Positions 45,173 to 54,134 are shown, counted from the stretch's first letter. The stretch is 64,000 nucleotides of DNA from Acinetobacter sp. XH1741 (GCF_041021895.1 NZ_CP157428.1:1054001-1118000), one strand, 5' to 3'. The notes: a model not told the origin generated them from the letters alone. Numbers and translations: made by a program.

Positions 45173-46468
45173 ATGAGCACTTTAGAAAAAATTGATGTAG
45201 TGATTATTGGGGCTGGGCCATCAGGAAGTTCTGCTGCGGCACTTCTTCGAAAAAAAGGCTATAAAGTCGCGGTTTTGGAAAAGCAGTATTTCCCACGGTT
45301 TTCAATTGGTGAGTCATTACTACCGCAATCTATGGTGTTTTTAGAAGAGGCTGGCTTACTAGAAACAGTTCGCGATCACGTTGAGCAGTATGCATTTCAA
45401 TTTAAAAATGGGGCTGCCTTTTTGCGTGGTAAACAGCGCAGTTTTTATAACTTTACTGAAAAATTTACAGACGGGCCAGGGACGACTTGGCAGGTTCGCC
45501 GTGCTGATTTTGACAATTTGCTGGCCAAACAAGCTCACGCTTATGGGGCAGACCTGCGTTTTGGACATGAAGTTTTAGATGTAGATGTAGCACCAGAACA
45601 GCCTGTACTTACGGTATTAGATGAAAATAAGCAAAGCTATCAAATTCAAACCAAGTTCTTACTTGATGCGAGTGGGTTTGGTCGAATTTTGCCAAAATTG
45701 TTAGATTTAGAGAGTCCGTCAAACTTTCCGGTACGTCGTGCGCTATTTGCTCATATTGAAGATGGTATTGCTGATGATTTAGAGTTTGACCGTAATAAGA
45801 TTTTAATTACTGTACATGAAAAAGACCACCGTGCATGGTATTGGTTAATTCCATTTGCTGATGGTCGCTCCTCTTTTGGTGTAGTTGCAGAACAAGATTT
45901 CTTTGACAAATACACAGTTGATAATGCTGCGGATAATGAGCCAGAAGCAATGTTCAAACGCATTTTAGCTGACGAACCAAGCTTGTCGCATGTACTACAT
46001 CAGGCTAAATTTGATACACCTGTACGTACTTTGGTGGGCTATTCTGCAAATGTTAAGCATTTGGCAGACCGCAACTATGCACTTTTAGGAAATGCGGGTG
46101 AGTTTCTTGACCCAGTATTTTCATCAGGTGTGACTATCGCGTTAAAATCTTCCAGCTTGGCTGTACCTTTGGTTGAGCGTGTTTTGCAAGGTGAACAGGT
46201 AGACTGGTTGCAAGAGTATGAAAAACCATTACGCCGTGGTATTCAGGTGTTTCGTGCCTATGTTGAGTCATGGTACGAAGGTGAATTTCAAGAAGTGGTG
46301 TTCTCGCAAAATCAGAATGATGGCATTCGCCGTATGATTTCTTCATTACTGGCAGGTTATGCATGGGATGAAAAAAACCCAATTCATAAGAATGCCAAAC
46401 GTAGACTTAGCACCCTAGCAGAATACTGTCGTGAAGGCTTAACGCAAGAGCAGGTATTAGAGGTATAA
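45173..46468 (+). CDS. FAD-dependent oxidoreductase, flavin-dependent-halogenase-like
   Basis: Flavoprotein of 431 residues with GAGPSG (13-18) for FAD binding, the halogenase-diagnostic WYWLIP (222-227, WxWxIP), and FLDPVFSSG (311-319, FxxPxxSxG). Lys78 in FQFKNGAAF lies where halogenases carry the Lys that binds hypohalite. These motifs suggest chlorination or bromination of the aryl head, as is known for xanthomonadin pigments. Non-halogenating relatives (hydroxylases, geranylgeranyl-reductase-like) share part of this pattern, so the reaction remains open. Confidence 0.8.
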   Translation: MSTLEKIDVVIIGAGPSGSSAAALLRKKGYKVAVLEKQYFPRFSIGESLLPQSMVFLEEAGLLETVRDHVEQYAFQFKNGAAFLRGKQRSFYNFTEKFTDGPGTTWQVRRADFDNLLAKQAHAYGADLRFGHEVLDVDVAPEQPVLTVLDENKQSYQIQTKFLLDASGFGRILPKLLDLESPSNFPVRRALFAHIEDGIADDLEFDRNKILITVHEKDHRAWYWLIPFADGRSSFGVVAEQDFFDKYTVDNAADNEPEAMFKRILADEPSLSHVLHQAKFDTPVRTLVGYSANVKHLADRNYALLGNAGEFLDPVFSSGVTIALKSSSLAVPLVERVLQGEQVDWLQEYEKPLRRGIQVFRAYVESWYEGEFQEVVFSQNQNDGIRRMISSLLAGYAWDEKNPIHKNAKRRLSTLAEYCREGLTQEQVLEV

Positions 46469-46470
46469 GC

Positions 46471-47016
46471 ATGCAGCGCAAATGGATGATGTTATTACTT
46501 GGTAGTTGCCTATGTTTTACAGGCTGCCAAGTGATGCCACATGCTAAAGGTTTACAAAGCCCCTTATGGCAGACTCAAGCCTATCAAAGGCAAGACCAGG
46601 TTGAAGTTCAGTGGAAACAACAAAGTTTTAGTTTTTTGCTTTATCAACAACAGCAAGGAACTGTACTGGATATGGTCGCTTTGAGCCTGACTGGACAACA
46701 GCTGTTTAAACTACAGTTTGATGGGCAACGAGTTCATGTAGAGCAGCGTATTGACCAAATGTGCTTATTACCTTTTGAATTTGTGGTACGTGATCTTTTA
46801 TTTGCAACTTACCCAAAATTTTCGAGCTTAGGACAACAAGCGGTAGAAATGAAACAACAGGCTGATAATCAAGTGGTTTATATCGATAATCAACCTGTGT
46901 TACAGATCAAAAAAGGTCAAGGAAGCGTCGAGTTACGTAATCAGCAAGTTCCTTATAGCATGACGCTAAGTTCGATTGAAAATACCTTGCAGCCTCAAAA
47001 AAGCAGTACACCATGA
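46471..47016 (+). CDS. DUF3261-type lipoprotein of the cluster
   Basis: Predicted outer-membrane lipoprotein of 181 residues with the signal MQRKWMMLLLGSCLCFTGC (lipobox FTGC) and a Gln-rich beta domain. DUF3261-like proteins are common in APE and flexirubin-type clusters and may help place the pigment in the outer membrane. The function is not established. It overlaps the next gene by 4 bases. Confidence 0.75.
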   Translation: MQRKWMMLLLGSCLCFTGCQVMPHAKGLQSPLWQTQAYQRQDQVEVQWKQQSFSFLLYQQQQGTVLDMVALSLTGQQLFKLQFDGQRVHVEQRIDQMCLLPFEFVVRDLLFATYPKFSSLGQQAVEMKQQADNQVVYIDNQPVLQIKKGQGSVELRNQQVPYSMTLSSIENTLQPQKSSTP

Positions 47017-48215
47017 GCGATTCATCTATAAACAATTCTGCTCAAATGGCAGTCGGTATAAAGTTCAGTGTCGGTTTATCTGCATTAGGTTGTGAACCTG
47101 AGCAACTCAAACAAGCATTAGGTCAGTCTCAGCAAACTTTAAGTTTGCGCAATGATTTAATCAGCGATTGTTCTGTATGGGTGGGACAATATAGATATCC
47201 GTTATGTTCAAAAGTACCCGATGCCTTACAGTCTGTCGATTCTCGTAATTTAAGATTTGCTCTGACTGCTTTAGAAAAAATTGAAACTGGACTAAAAAGT
47301 TATACAGAGAAATTTTCACCAGAACGTTTAGCCATAGTCGTTGGAACCTCTACTTCTGGTATTTCTGATAGCGAATTGTTGCTTAAGCAATATTTTGAAG
47401 GGCAAACTCAGCAATTGATTTCTCACCGACGTCAGGAAATGAGTTGTTTAGCAAAGGCCTTACAACAGTACTTAAACTGGGAAGGGCCCGCATATACCAT
47501 CTCCACAGCCTGTTCCTCAAGTGCTAAAGCAATGGCTGCTGGGCAGCGTTTGTTACACGCAGATTTAGCTGATGCAGTACTTGTTGGTGGTGTCGATACT
47601 TTGTGCCAACTCACATTAAATGGATTTAATAGCCTAGAGAGTTTATCTGGTGATATTTGTCAGCCATGTGGGGTTGGGCGTGATGGTATTAATATTGGTG
47701 AAGCCGCAGCTTTCTTTTTGCTCACTAAAGAGCAAACCCCAGTCATGTTAATGGGTGCTGGAGAATCAATGGATGCATGGCATATTTCTGCTCCGCATCC
47801 GGAAGGTAACGGTGCTGCTATTGCTATGACGAGGGCATTGGAGATGGCAAATATATCTGCACACGATATTGGTTATTTAAACCTTCATGGAACTGCAACT
47901 CCCCAAAACGATGCCATGGAAATAAAAGCTGTACGACAAGTCTTTGGTAATTATCAAGTCGCTTTAAGTAGTACCAAGCATAAAACTGGACATTGTCTTG
48001 GTGCAGCTGGTGCTATAGAAGCGTTTATTTGTGAGCAGGTTTTAAAAGATCAAAGCTGGTTGCCATTGCATCGACATGTTGAGATTGATCAGGATTTGGC
48101 TGACCAAAACTATGTGCAAAATACTGAACTAAAACAACCTATACGTTATGTGATGAGTAATTCTTTCGCTTTTGGGGGAAGTAATATTAGTCTTGTTTTT
48201 GGAGTGAAGCCCTGA
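47013..48215 (+). CDS. Beta-ketoacyl-ACP synthase (first cluster ketosynthase)
   Basis: Thiolase-fold ketosynthase of 400 residues with a complete triad: Cys167 (STACSSS), His292 (NLHGTATPQND) and His327 (KHKTGHCLGAAG). The N-terminal 50 residues diverge from FabF. It is the likely catalytic partner of the chain-length factor, or the enzyme for a distinct round of extension. It overlaps the DUF3261 gene and shares one base with the dehydratase gene. Confidence 0.9.
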   Translation: MSDSSINNSAQMAVGIKFSVGLSALGCEPEQLKQALGQSQQTLSLRNDLISDCSVWVGQYRYPLCSKVPDALQSVDSRNLRFALTALEKIETGLKSYTEKFSPERLAIVVGTSTSGISDSELLLKQYFEGQTQQLISHRRQEMSCLAKALQQYLNWEGPAYTISTACSSSAKAMAAGQRLLHADLADAVLVGGVDTLCQLTLNGFNSLESLSGDICQPCGVGRDGINIGEAAAFFLLTKEQTPVMLMGAGESMDAWHISAPHPEGNGAAIAMTRALEMANISAHDIGYLNLHGTATPQNDAMEIKAVRQVFGNYQVALSSTKHKTGHCLGAAGAIEAFICEQVLKDQSWLPLHRHVEIDQDLADQNYVQNTELKQPIRYVMSNSFAFGGSNISLVFGVKP

Positions 48216-48640
48216 TGAAATTGGAGGCAATTCAATATATTCCTCATGAGCAGCCTATGGTATTTATTGACCATTTAACTGAGGTTGCAGAAGGGCGAGC
48301 ACAAGCTGAGCTAACCATTACACCTGAGCTTATGTTCTGTGACGCAGAAGGTTTACCAACGTGGGCAAGCATTGAAATTATGGCGCAAACCATTAGTGCC
48401 TATTCTGGCTGGCAAGGTCAACAGTTAAAACAAGCGCCAAAAGTCGGATTTTTACTAGGAACACGTAAATTACATTTACCTATTCCTTATTTCGCCTTGG
48501 GTTCTCGATTGATCATTGAAATAGAACAACAATATTTTCATGAAGGACTTGGGCAATTTTCCTGTGAAATTCAATATGCTGAACACCGTATTCAAGCAAC
48601 GTTAAGCGTATTTGAGCCAACAGAAACACCATTTGAATAA
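48215..48640 (+). CDS. 3-hydroxyacyl-ACP dehydratase-like hotdog protein
   Basis: Hotdog protein of 141 residues (IPHEQPMVFIDHLTEVAEG; ASIEIMAQTISAYSGWQ), resembling the ApeP-type dehydratase family of aryl polyene clusters. It may pair with the hotdog domain fused to the ligase (ApeI-like) to make an active dehydratase that forms each double bond. It overlaps the upstream ketosynthase by one base. Confidence 0.84.
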   Translation: MKLEAIQYIPHEQPMVFIDHLTEVAEGRAQAELTITPELMFCDAEGLPTWASIEIMAQTISAYSGWQGQQLKQAPKVGFLLGTRKLHLPIPYFALGSRLIIEIEQQYFHEGLGQFSCEIQYAEHRIQATLSVFEPTETPFE

Positions 48641-48663
48641 CCACAAAGAATTAGGAATACATT

Positions 48664-49389
48664 GTGACAAGACGAATTTTAGTAACGGGTTCAAGTCGAG
48701 GGATCGGAAAGGCAATTGCATTACAATTGGCAAAGGCTGGTTTTGATGTAACAGTACACGCGCGTTCGCGTCAAGCTGAAGCTGAGCAAGTTGTACAAGA
48801 GATTCAAGCTTTAGGACAAAACAGCCACTATTTAATGTTTGATGTAAATGAGCGCAGTACTGTTCAGCAAATTTTAGAACAAGATGTAGAGCAGCATGGT
48901 GCTTTTTATGGTGTGGTTCTCAATGCTGGACTTACCCATGATGGTGCTTTTCCTGCACTCACCGATCAAGATTGGGATGAAGTTATCTCGACCTCATTAG
49001 ATGGCTTCTATAATGTTTTAAAACCACTCATTATGCCAATGATTCATTTACGCAAGGGCGGGCGTATTGTTACTTTATCTTCTGTTTCTGGAATTATGGG
49101 TAACCGTGGTCAAGTTAACTATAGCGCTGCAAAGGCAGGTTTAATTGGTGCGACCAAAGCCTTGGCACTCGAGTTGGCAAAGCGAAAAATTACCGTGAAT
49201 TGTGTTGCGCCAGGGCTGATTGAAACAGAAATGGTCACCGATGAAGTTAAAGAACATGCACTTAAAATGATTCCATTACAACGCATGGGACAGGTTGATG
49301 AAGTTGCGAGCGTAGTGAAATTTTTATGTTCAGATGAAGCCTCTTATGTCACCCGACAGGTGATCTCTGTAAATGGAGGACTCATTTAA
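48664..49389 (+). CDS. 3-oxoacyl-ACP reductase (FabG-like)
   Basis: Short-chain dehydrogenase of 241 residues with the NADP(H) motif TGSSRGIG (8-15), NAG at 87-89, and the catalytic Ser140, Tyr153 and Lys157 (YSAAK). It reduces the beta-keto group after each condensation. The start is GTG at 48664, with AGGA 7 bases upstream. Its final base is shared with the next start (TAATG). Confidence 0.92.
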   Translation: MTRRILVTGSSRGIGKAIALQLAKAGFDVTVHARSRQAEAEQVVQEIQALGQNSHYLMFDVNERSTVQQILEQDVEQHGAFYGVVLNAGLTHDGAFPALTDQDWDEVISTSLDGFYNVLKPLIMPMIHLRKGGRIVTLSSVSGIMGNRGQVNYSAAKAGLIGATKALALELAKRKITVNCVAPGLIETEMVTDEVKEHALKMIPLQRMGQVDEVASVVKFLCSDEASYVTRQVISVNGGLI

Positions 49390-50615
49390 TGAAGCGCGTT
49401 GTTGTGACAGGAATGGCAGGGATTACTTCTTTAGGTGAAACCTCCGATGAGATTTTTGCTCAATTTAATGCAGCGAAAAGTGGCATCCGTTATATGCCTG
49501 AATGGGAACAGTATGTTGACCTTCGAACTAAGCTCGGTGGTCCTGTAGAGACATTTCATGTTCCTAAGCACTTTAACCGTAAAGTGACCCGTGGTATGGG
49601 GCGTGTTGCCCTCATGTCAGTGGTATGTGCTGAAACAGCTTTGCAAAATGCAGGTTTACTTGGACATGAAATTTTGTCCAGTGGTGAAACGGGTGTTGCA
49701 TTTGGTTCTTCGGCAGGTAGCGTAGAGGCCGTGGGTGAGTTTGCAAGTATGTTACTTCATCAGAGCATGAGTAAGATCAATGCGACCACTTATATACGTA
49801 TGATGGCGCATACAAGCGCTGTGAATATGACTGTGTATTTTGGTCTAAAAGGCTTAACGTTACCTACGTCTAGCGCTTGTACTTCTGGTTCTATGGCCAT
49901 TGGGCAAGCTTATGAAGCAATTAAGTATGGTAAACAACAGGTCATGATTGCTGGTGGTGCAGAAGAACTCAGTGCTGCGGGTGCGGCTGTTTTTGATGTT
50001 CTATTTGCAACAAGTAATATGAATGATCAACCAGAAAAAACACCGCGTCCATTTGATGCAAAAAGAGATGGATTGGTCATTGGGGAAGGTGCAGGCTGTT
50101 TAATTCTGGAAGAGTATGAACATGCCAAAGCACGCGGTGCACATATTTATGCTGAACTTATTGGATATGGAAGCAATACTGATGGACAGCATGTAACAAG
50201 ACCTGACGCTGACATGATGGGGCGCTGTATGGAGTTGGCGCTTAAAGATGCATCTTTGCAGGCTAGTGATATTGGTTATGTGAATGCACATGGCACATCA
50301 ACCGATCAGGGTGATGTCGCAGAAAGTCAGGCGACAGCAAAAATTTTAGGGCGTAAACCAATTAGTTCATTAAAAAGTTATTTTGGACATACGTTGGGGG
50401 CGTGCGGTGCCATTGAAGCTTGGCTCAGTATTGAAATGATGAACCGTAACTGCTTCATTCCGACATTGAATCTAGATGAAATTGATCCGCTTTGTGGAGA
50501 TCTGGATTATATCGTCCAGCAACCCAAAGCCCTCAATGCTGACATTATTATGAGCAACAATTTTGCTTTTGGTGGGATTAATACCTCACTTATTTTTAAA
50601 CGTGTTAAACAATAA
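49389..50615 (+). CDS. Beta-ketoacyl-ACP synthase (second cluster ketosynthase, FabF-like)
   Basis: Ketosynthase of 408 residues, closer to FabF than the first one. Its triad is Cys164 (SSACTSGS), His301 (NAHGTSTDQGD) and His334 (SYFGHTLGACG). In aryl polyene systems one ketosynthase (ApeR-type) works apart from the KS:CLF pair, possibly in chain initiation; the assignment here is inference. Confidence 0.92.
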   Translation: MKRVVVTGMAGITSLGETSDEIFAQFNAAKSGIRYMPEWEQYVDLRTKLGGPVETFHVPKHFNRKVTRGMGRVALMSVVCAETALQNAGLLGHEILSSGETGVAFGSSAGSVEAVGEFASMLLHQSMSKINATTYIRMMAHTSAVNMTVYFGLKGLTLPTSSACTSGSMAIGQAYEAIKYGKQQVMIAGGAEELSAAGAAVFDVLFATSNMNDQPEKTPRPFDAKRDGLVIGEGAGCLILEEYEHAKARGAHIYAELIGYGSNTDGQHVTRPDADMMGRCMELALKDASLQASDIGYVNAHGTSTDQGDVAESQATAKILGRKPISSLKSYFGHTLGACGAIEAWLSIEMMNRNCFIPTLNLDEIDPLCGDLDYIVQQPKALNADIIMSNNFAFGGINTSLIFKRVKQ

Positions 50616-50626
50616 GGAACACAACA

Positions 50627-51061
50627 ATGTTAAATAAAAAAATTTTATTGGTAGCAATGCTTAGTGCTGGCTTTACTGCTACCGTTCAGGCTGCTGATGA
50701 AGTACATCCTTTAAACTTTAAAGACGCTGTAGACCGTGCTGTAGCCGATGGAACATTAGATGGCTCTGTAAAATTTTATTTAAGTGGTACAAAATCGGGT
50801 GGTAAAGTTATCCAAAAAGATGTGGTAACCAATAAAAAGACCAATGGTTTTGGTAAAACAGCAGAAGCTTCGTGTGATTGGGTTTTACGCTCAGCACTTA
50901 TTCAATTGCAAAACAACGCTAAAGCACAAGGTGCAAATGCAGTGACCAATATTGTGAGTTATTTTAAGTCAAATGAAACACGTAGTACGACCACGTATAA
51001 CTGTTATAAAGGCGCAATGATGGCAGGCGTGACGCTTAAAGGCGACATCGTTAAATTTTAA
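50627..51061 (+). CDS. Small periplasmic protein of the APE-type cluster (RcsF/YbjQ-like fold suspected)
   Basis: Exported protein of 144 residues with signal peptide MLNKKILLVAMLSAGFTATV (cleavage after VQA). The segment LRSALIQLQNNAKAQGANAVTNIVSYF recalls the helix-strand of RcsF/YbjQ-like proteins. Two cysteines (ASCDW, YNCYKG) could form a disulphide. Homologues in APE clusters are sometimes labelled excinuclease subunits, which the sequence does not support. The function is unknown. Confidence 0.7.
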   Translation: MLNKKILLVAMLSAGFTATVQAADEVHPLNFKDAVDRAVADGTLDGSVKFYLSGTKSGGKVIQKDVVTNKKTNGFGKTAEASCDWVLRSALIQLQNNAKAQGANAVTNIVSYFKSNETRSTTTYNCYKGAMMAGVTLKGDIVKF

Positions 51062-51087
51062 TTCATTTGGTAAATAGGGTAGAGATA

Positions 51088-51747
51088 ATGTCTGAACATA
51101 CTATAGAAGTCTATACACAGACATTATCTCAGCTTCTTTTAAAGTCGAAACCAGACTTTCCTGACTTTCGCACATTTAATGATTATAAAAAGCAGCAAAT
51201 ACAACACATTAAAAATAAGCTATTAGCTCAAAAGCTAAATGTAACTCCAACAGATTTGGTATTTGCGAAACATGAGTATGGTAAACCCTATTTGTTAAAT
51301 CATACTTTGCATTTTAATCATTCACATAGCCAACAATATTATGCTTTAGCGCTGAGCGAGAGAGTTAAAGATATTGGTATCGATGTTGAAGAACTTGATC
51401 GTAAAGTACGTTTAGATAATCTGGCACAGCATGCCTTTCATCCTGATGAATATGCAATATGGCAAAGTCTAGATCAAGATAGAGAATATTGGTTTAAAGT
51501 CTGGACAACTAAAGAAGCGGTTTTAAAAGCATCAGGACTTGGTATACGTTTAGATTTAAATACTTTAAATACTCAAGCACATCCTACAAATCATGGGGGA
51601 TTATGTTCGCATGAAATGATTGGGACATTTGCTTATCAAAACTTTGTTTTAGGCAACATGATCTTAACTGTTGCATGGCGCTCGGAGCAGTCCTGCCGTG
51701 GTTTTCAGTTTCCTTCTATTCAGCTTCATTCGTTGGGTAGTGAATGA
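51088..51747 (+). CDS. 4'-phosphopantetheinyl transferase
   Basis: Sfp/AcpT-like transferase of 219 residues that would attach phosphopantetheine to the two cluster carrier proteins. Its metal-binding motifs are GIDVEELDR (Asp99, Glu101) and WFKVWTTKEAVLKASG (Glu143). Start ATG 51088 follows TAGGG; an upstream in-frame start at 51067 lacks a ribosome-binding site. It is the last gene of the cluster, before a bidirectional terminator. Confidence 0.9.
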   Translation: MSEHTIEVYTQTLSQLLLKSKPDFPDFRTFNDYKKQQIQHIKNKLLAQKLNVTPTDLVFAKHEYGKPYLLNHTLHFNHSHSQQYYALALSERVKDIGIDVEELDRKVRLDNLAQHAFHPDEYAIWQSLDQDREYWFKVWTTKEAVLKASGLGIRLDLNTLNTQAHPTNHGGLCSHEMIGTFAYQNFVLGNMILTVAWRSEQSCRGFQFPSIQLHSLGSE

Positions 51748-51762
51748 GCCAAATAGCACACA

Positions 51763-51794
51763 TAAAAAAACCGCGAATTACGCGGTTTTTTTAT
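51763..51794. terminator. Bidirectional terminator, right border of the APE-type cluster
   Basis: AAAAAAACCGCG and CGCGGTTTTTTT flank an AATTA loop. It serves the cluster on the plus strand and secB on the minus strand. Confidence 0.92.
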
Positions 51795-51812
51795 GTAGAG
51801 CAAGCTATGAAA

Positions 51813-52265
51813 TTAAGCTTGGCCTTCAACAGCTTGAGCACGTTCCATATTTGCTTCGAACTCTGCATCAAAGTTGATTGGAGTAAGAAGTAATTGTGGG
51901 AAGCTACCCTTAGTCACTAAGTCATTTACAGCTTCACGTAAGAACGGGAACAAAATGTTCGGACAATATGCACCCAAAATGTAAGGTAAGCGATCTTCTT
52001 CGATATTGTCGATTAAGAAAATACCAGACTGGGTTACATCTACAATGAAAGCTGTTTCATTGTCGTTATTGGCTTGAACCACAACTTTTAAAGATACTTC
52101 AAAGTGAGTCGGGTCAATCTTTTCAGCAGCAGAAGAAAGATTGATGTTGAGTTCAGGTTGCCATTGCTTAGTGAAAACCTGCGCCCCAGGAACCTCAAAA
52201 GAAATATCTTTTGTATAAATACGCTCTAAAGCTAATTGTGGTTGAACTTGTTGTTCTTCGCTCAT
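51813..52265 (-). CDS. secB: Protein-export chaperone SecB
   Basis: Cytoplasmic tetrameric chaperone that keeps preproteins unfolded and hands them to SecA. The 150-residue acidic protein has the family blocks [24 protein letters not shown] and [33 protein letters not shown]. It is the last gene of a rhodanese-grxC-secB unit, 27 bases after grxC, the same order as in E. coli. Confidence 0.97.
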   Translation of the reverse strand: MSEEQQVQPQLALERIYTKDISFEVPGAQVFTKQWQPELNINLSSAAEKIDPTHFEVSLKVVVQANNDNETAFIVDVTQSGIFLIDNIEEDRLPYILGAYCPNILFPFLREAVNDLVTKGSFPQLLLTPINFDAEFEANMERAQAVEGQA

Positions 52266-52292
52266 TGTTTTTTCCTTAATATGGATGCGATG

Positions 52293-52550
52293 TTAAGCCA
52301 ATAATTCGTCGAGTTTACCTTCACGCTCTAAAGCATAAAGTTGGTCAAAACCACCGATAAACTGATCATTAATAAAAATTTGTGGAACAGTACGGTGGTT
52401 TGTACGTTGCATTAATTCAGCACGTACTTCTGGTGCTTCAACAGAAAGATTTACTTCTTTGTAAGCAACACCTTTACGCTCAAGTAATTGTTTCGCGCGA
52501 ACGCAATACGGGCATACAGAAGTTGAGTAAACAATGACATTTGCTGCCAT
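52293..52550 (-). CDS. grxC: Glutaredoxin 3
   Basis: Thiol-disulphide oxidoreductase of 85 residues using glutathione. The active site is SVCPYCVRA (Cys12/Cys15), followed by the glutathione-binding TVPQIF cis-proline loop and GGFDQLYAL. It lies 11 bases after the rhodanese gene, with AGGAGA upstream. Confidence 0.96.
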   Translation of the reverse strand: MAANVIVYSTSVCPYCVRAKQLLERKGVAYKEVNLSVEAPEVRAELMQRTNHRTVPQIFINDQFIGGFDQLYALEREGKLDELLA

Positions 52551-52561
52551 AACAATTCTCC

Positions 52562-52978
52562 TTAAGCTTTTGGTTTGCTTTTAACGAGAGGTAAGCCTTG
52601 AGCTTTCCAGTTACTGATACCACCATCAAGGCGATAGCTGTCGTGGTGAGCAACTTTTTGTAAAGCGCTACCGGCAACTTGCCCTAGGTTGCAAATAAAT
52701 ACCAATGGACGGTCACTTGCTTTTAATTCATCAGCATGACTTGCAATTTGACTATAAGGAATATTGCGGCTACCACTAATGTGACCTTCGCGGAAGTCTT
52801 TGCTATCGCGTAAGTCAATCAAAATAGCATTTTTAGCTTTCACTAAAATACCAAGCGACTGTGGAGAAATTTTACGACCGTTACGTTGACCTTCAAAAAT
52901 GAAGAACAATACGATCAAGACTCCGAGTGTACCAAACAAAATGGGGTGATTCCCCATAAACTCTAACCAGCGTTCCAC
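52562..52978 (-). CDS. Membrane-anchored rhodanese-like protein (YibN type)
   Basis: Single rhodanese domain of 138 residues behind an N-terminal membrane helix (PILFGTLGVLIVLFFIF, about 11-27). The expected active-site cysteine is in VFICNLGQVAGSA. Relatives such as YibN sit beside grxC-secB and interact with the Sec machinery in E. coli; that link is from the literature, not visible here. Confidence 0.88.
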   Translation of the reverse strand: MERWLEFMGNHPILFGTLGVLIVLFFIFEGQRNGRKISPQSLGILVKAKNAILIDLRDSKDFREGHISGSRNIPYSQIASHADELKASDRPLVFICNLGQVAGSALQKVAHHDSYRLDGGISNWKAQGLPLVKSKPKA

Positions 52979-53075
52979 AAGTCACCTAAAAAAATTAAAA
53001 ACAAAATTGACCTAGAGTATAGCCTATATAGATGGTGATCAAAATCACCACTTCAAGGGCAAAAGGGGGAGAAAA

Positions 53076-54134
53076 TTAGTTTTTTTGCTGCGCTTCTTGA
53101 ATCTCATCGATTAAACGTAAGAAGCTATCTAAGCGGCGCGGTAAAATTTCACCTGCTTCTACAGCCTGTTTTAAACCACAGTTCTTTTCATGGGTATGCG
53201 TACAATTACGGAATTGGCATGAACCTAAATGCGCTGCAATTTCAGGAAAACCCATACGAATTTTTTCTAAATCGAGATGCCAAAGCCCAAACTCACGAAT
53301 TCCCGGTGAATCGATTAACGCACCATTCTTACCAAAGTTGATTAAGCGTGTAGAGGTCGTTGTATGTTGTCCAAGTGCAGAGTTTTCCGAAATAATATTG
53401 GTTTTCTGCTCGGCATCTGGAATGAGTACATTAATAAGCGTACTTTTTCCAACACCAGACTGGCCTACAAAAGCAACCGTCTCGCCATCAAGTCGCTGAG
53501 ACAAGGCAGAGATGTCACCTTTAGAGTGACAAATCATGACTTCATAACCTAAATCTTCATACTCTTTAAGCATGCTATGAATCGAGTCATTTTCAGTAAG
53601 TAAATCCGATTTGTTTAGTACCAATAGGGCAGGAATATTTGCATCTGCACATGCCACTAAATAACGATCAATCAAAGTGGGTGCCGGCTCTGGAAGCGGT
53701 GCAAAAACAATAACGATTAAACTGATATTGGCTGCTACAGGTTTTACTTTGTGATAGCGATCTGGGCGGGTAAGCAGTGAAGTGCGTGGATGAATGGCAG
53801 TGATAATCCCTAAGCCTGTGTTAGGGTCTGCTTGCCATTTTACTCGGTCACCCGTGACCAGTAGTTCAAGGTTCGTGCGGGTGTGACAGCGCCAAACACT
53901 GTTAAGCTCAATTGGTTTCCAAAACGGTTCTGGTTCGCCTTCGGCAACTTGAGGTTTTTCTGGGTGATGAGCGGGTACCGAAAGTGCCTGTACTTCAAGT
54001 TGACGACCATAGTGCTGTACAACTAATCCGTCTAGATCTTGTGAAGTATCGACTTCTTCTTGGCGAGTTTTATGCTGTTTTTCAATACGACGTTGCTGTT
54101 GTTCAGTTAAACGACGCTTACGAATTAAAGCCAT
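53076..54134 (-). CDS. rsgA: Ribosome small subunit-dependent GTPase A
   Basis: Circularly permuted GTPase that assists late 30S maturation. The 352-residue protein has an N-terminal OB-fold (about 70-140), the permuted G motifs NKSDLL (G4) then GQSGVGKST (G1) and DSPGIREFG (G3), and a C-terminal zinc finger (CQFRNCTHTHEKNC). It is divergent from orn, the usual partner. Confidence 0.96.
   Translation of the reverse strand: MALIRKRRLTEQQQRRIEKQHKTRQEEVDTSQDLDGLVVQHYGRQLEVQALSVPAHHPEKPQVAEGEPEPFWKPIELNSVWRCHTRTNLELLVTGDRVKWQADPNTGLGIITAIHPRTSLLTRPDRYHKVKPVAANISLIVIVFAPLPEPAPTLIDRYLVACADANIPALLVLNKSDLLTENDSIHSMLKEYEDLGYEVMICHSKGDISALSQRLDGETVAFVGQSGVGKSTLINVLIPDAEQKTNIISENSALGQHTTTSTRLINFGKNGALIDSPGIREFGLWHLDLEKIRMGFPEIAAHLGSCQFRNCTHTHEKNCGLKQAVEAGEILPRRLDSFLRLIDEIQEAQQKN

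Noticed and set aside
50627..51061. Excinuclease subunit annotation for the small exported protein
   Set aside because: It has a signal peptide, is 144 residues long and has no ATPase or zinc-finger motifs.
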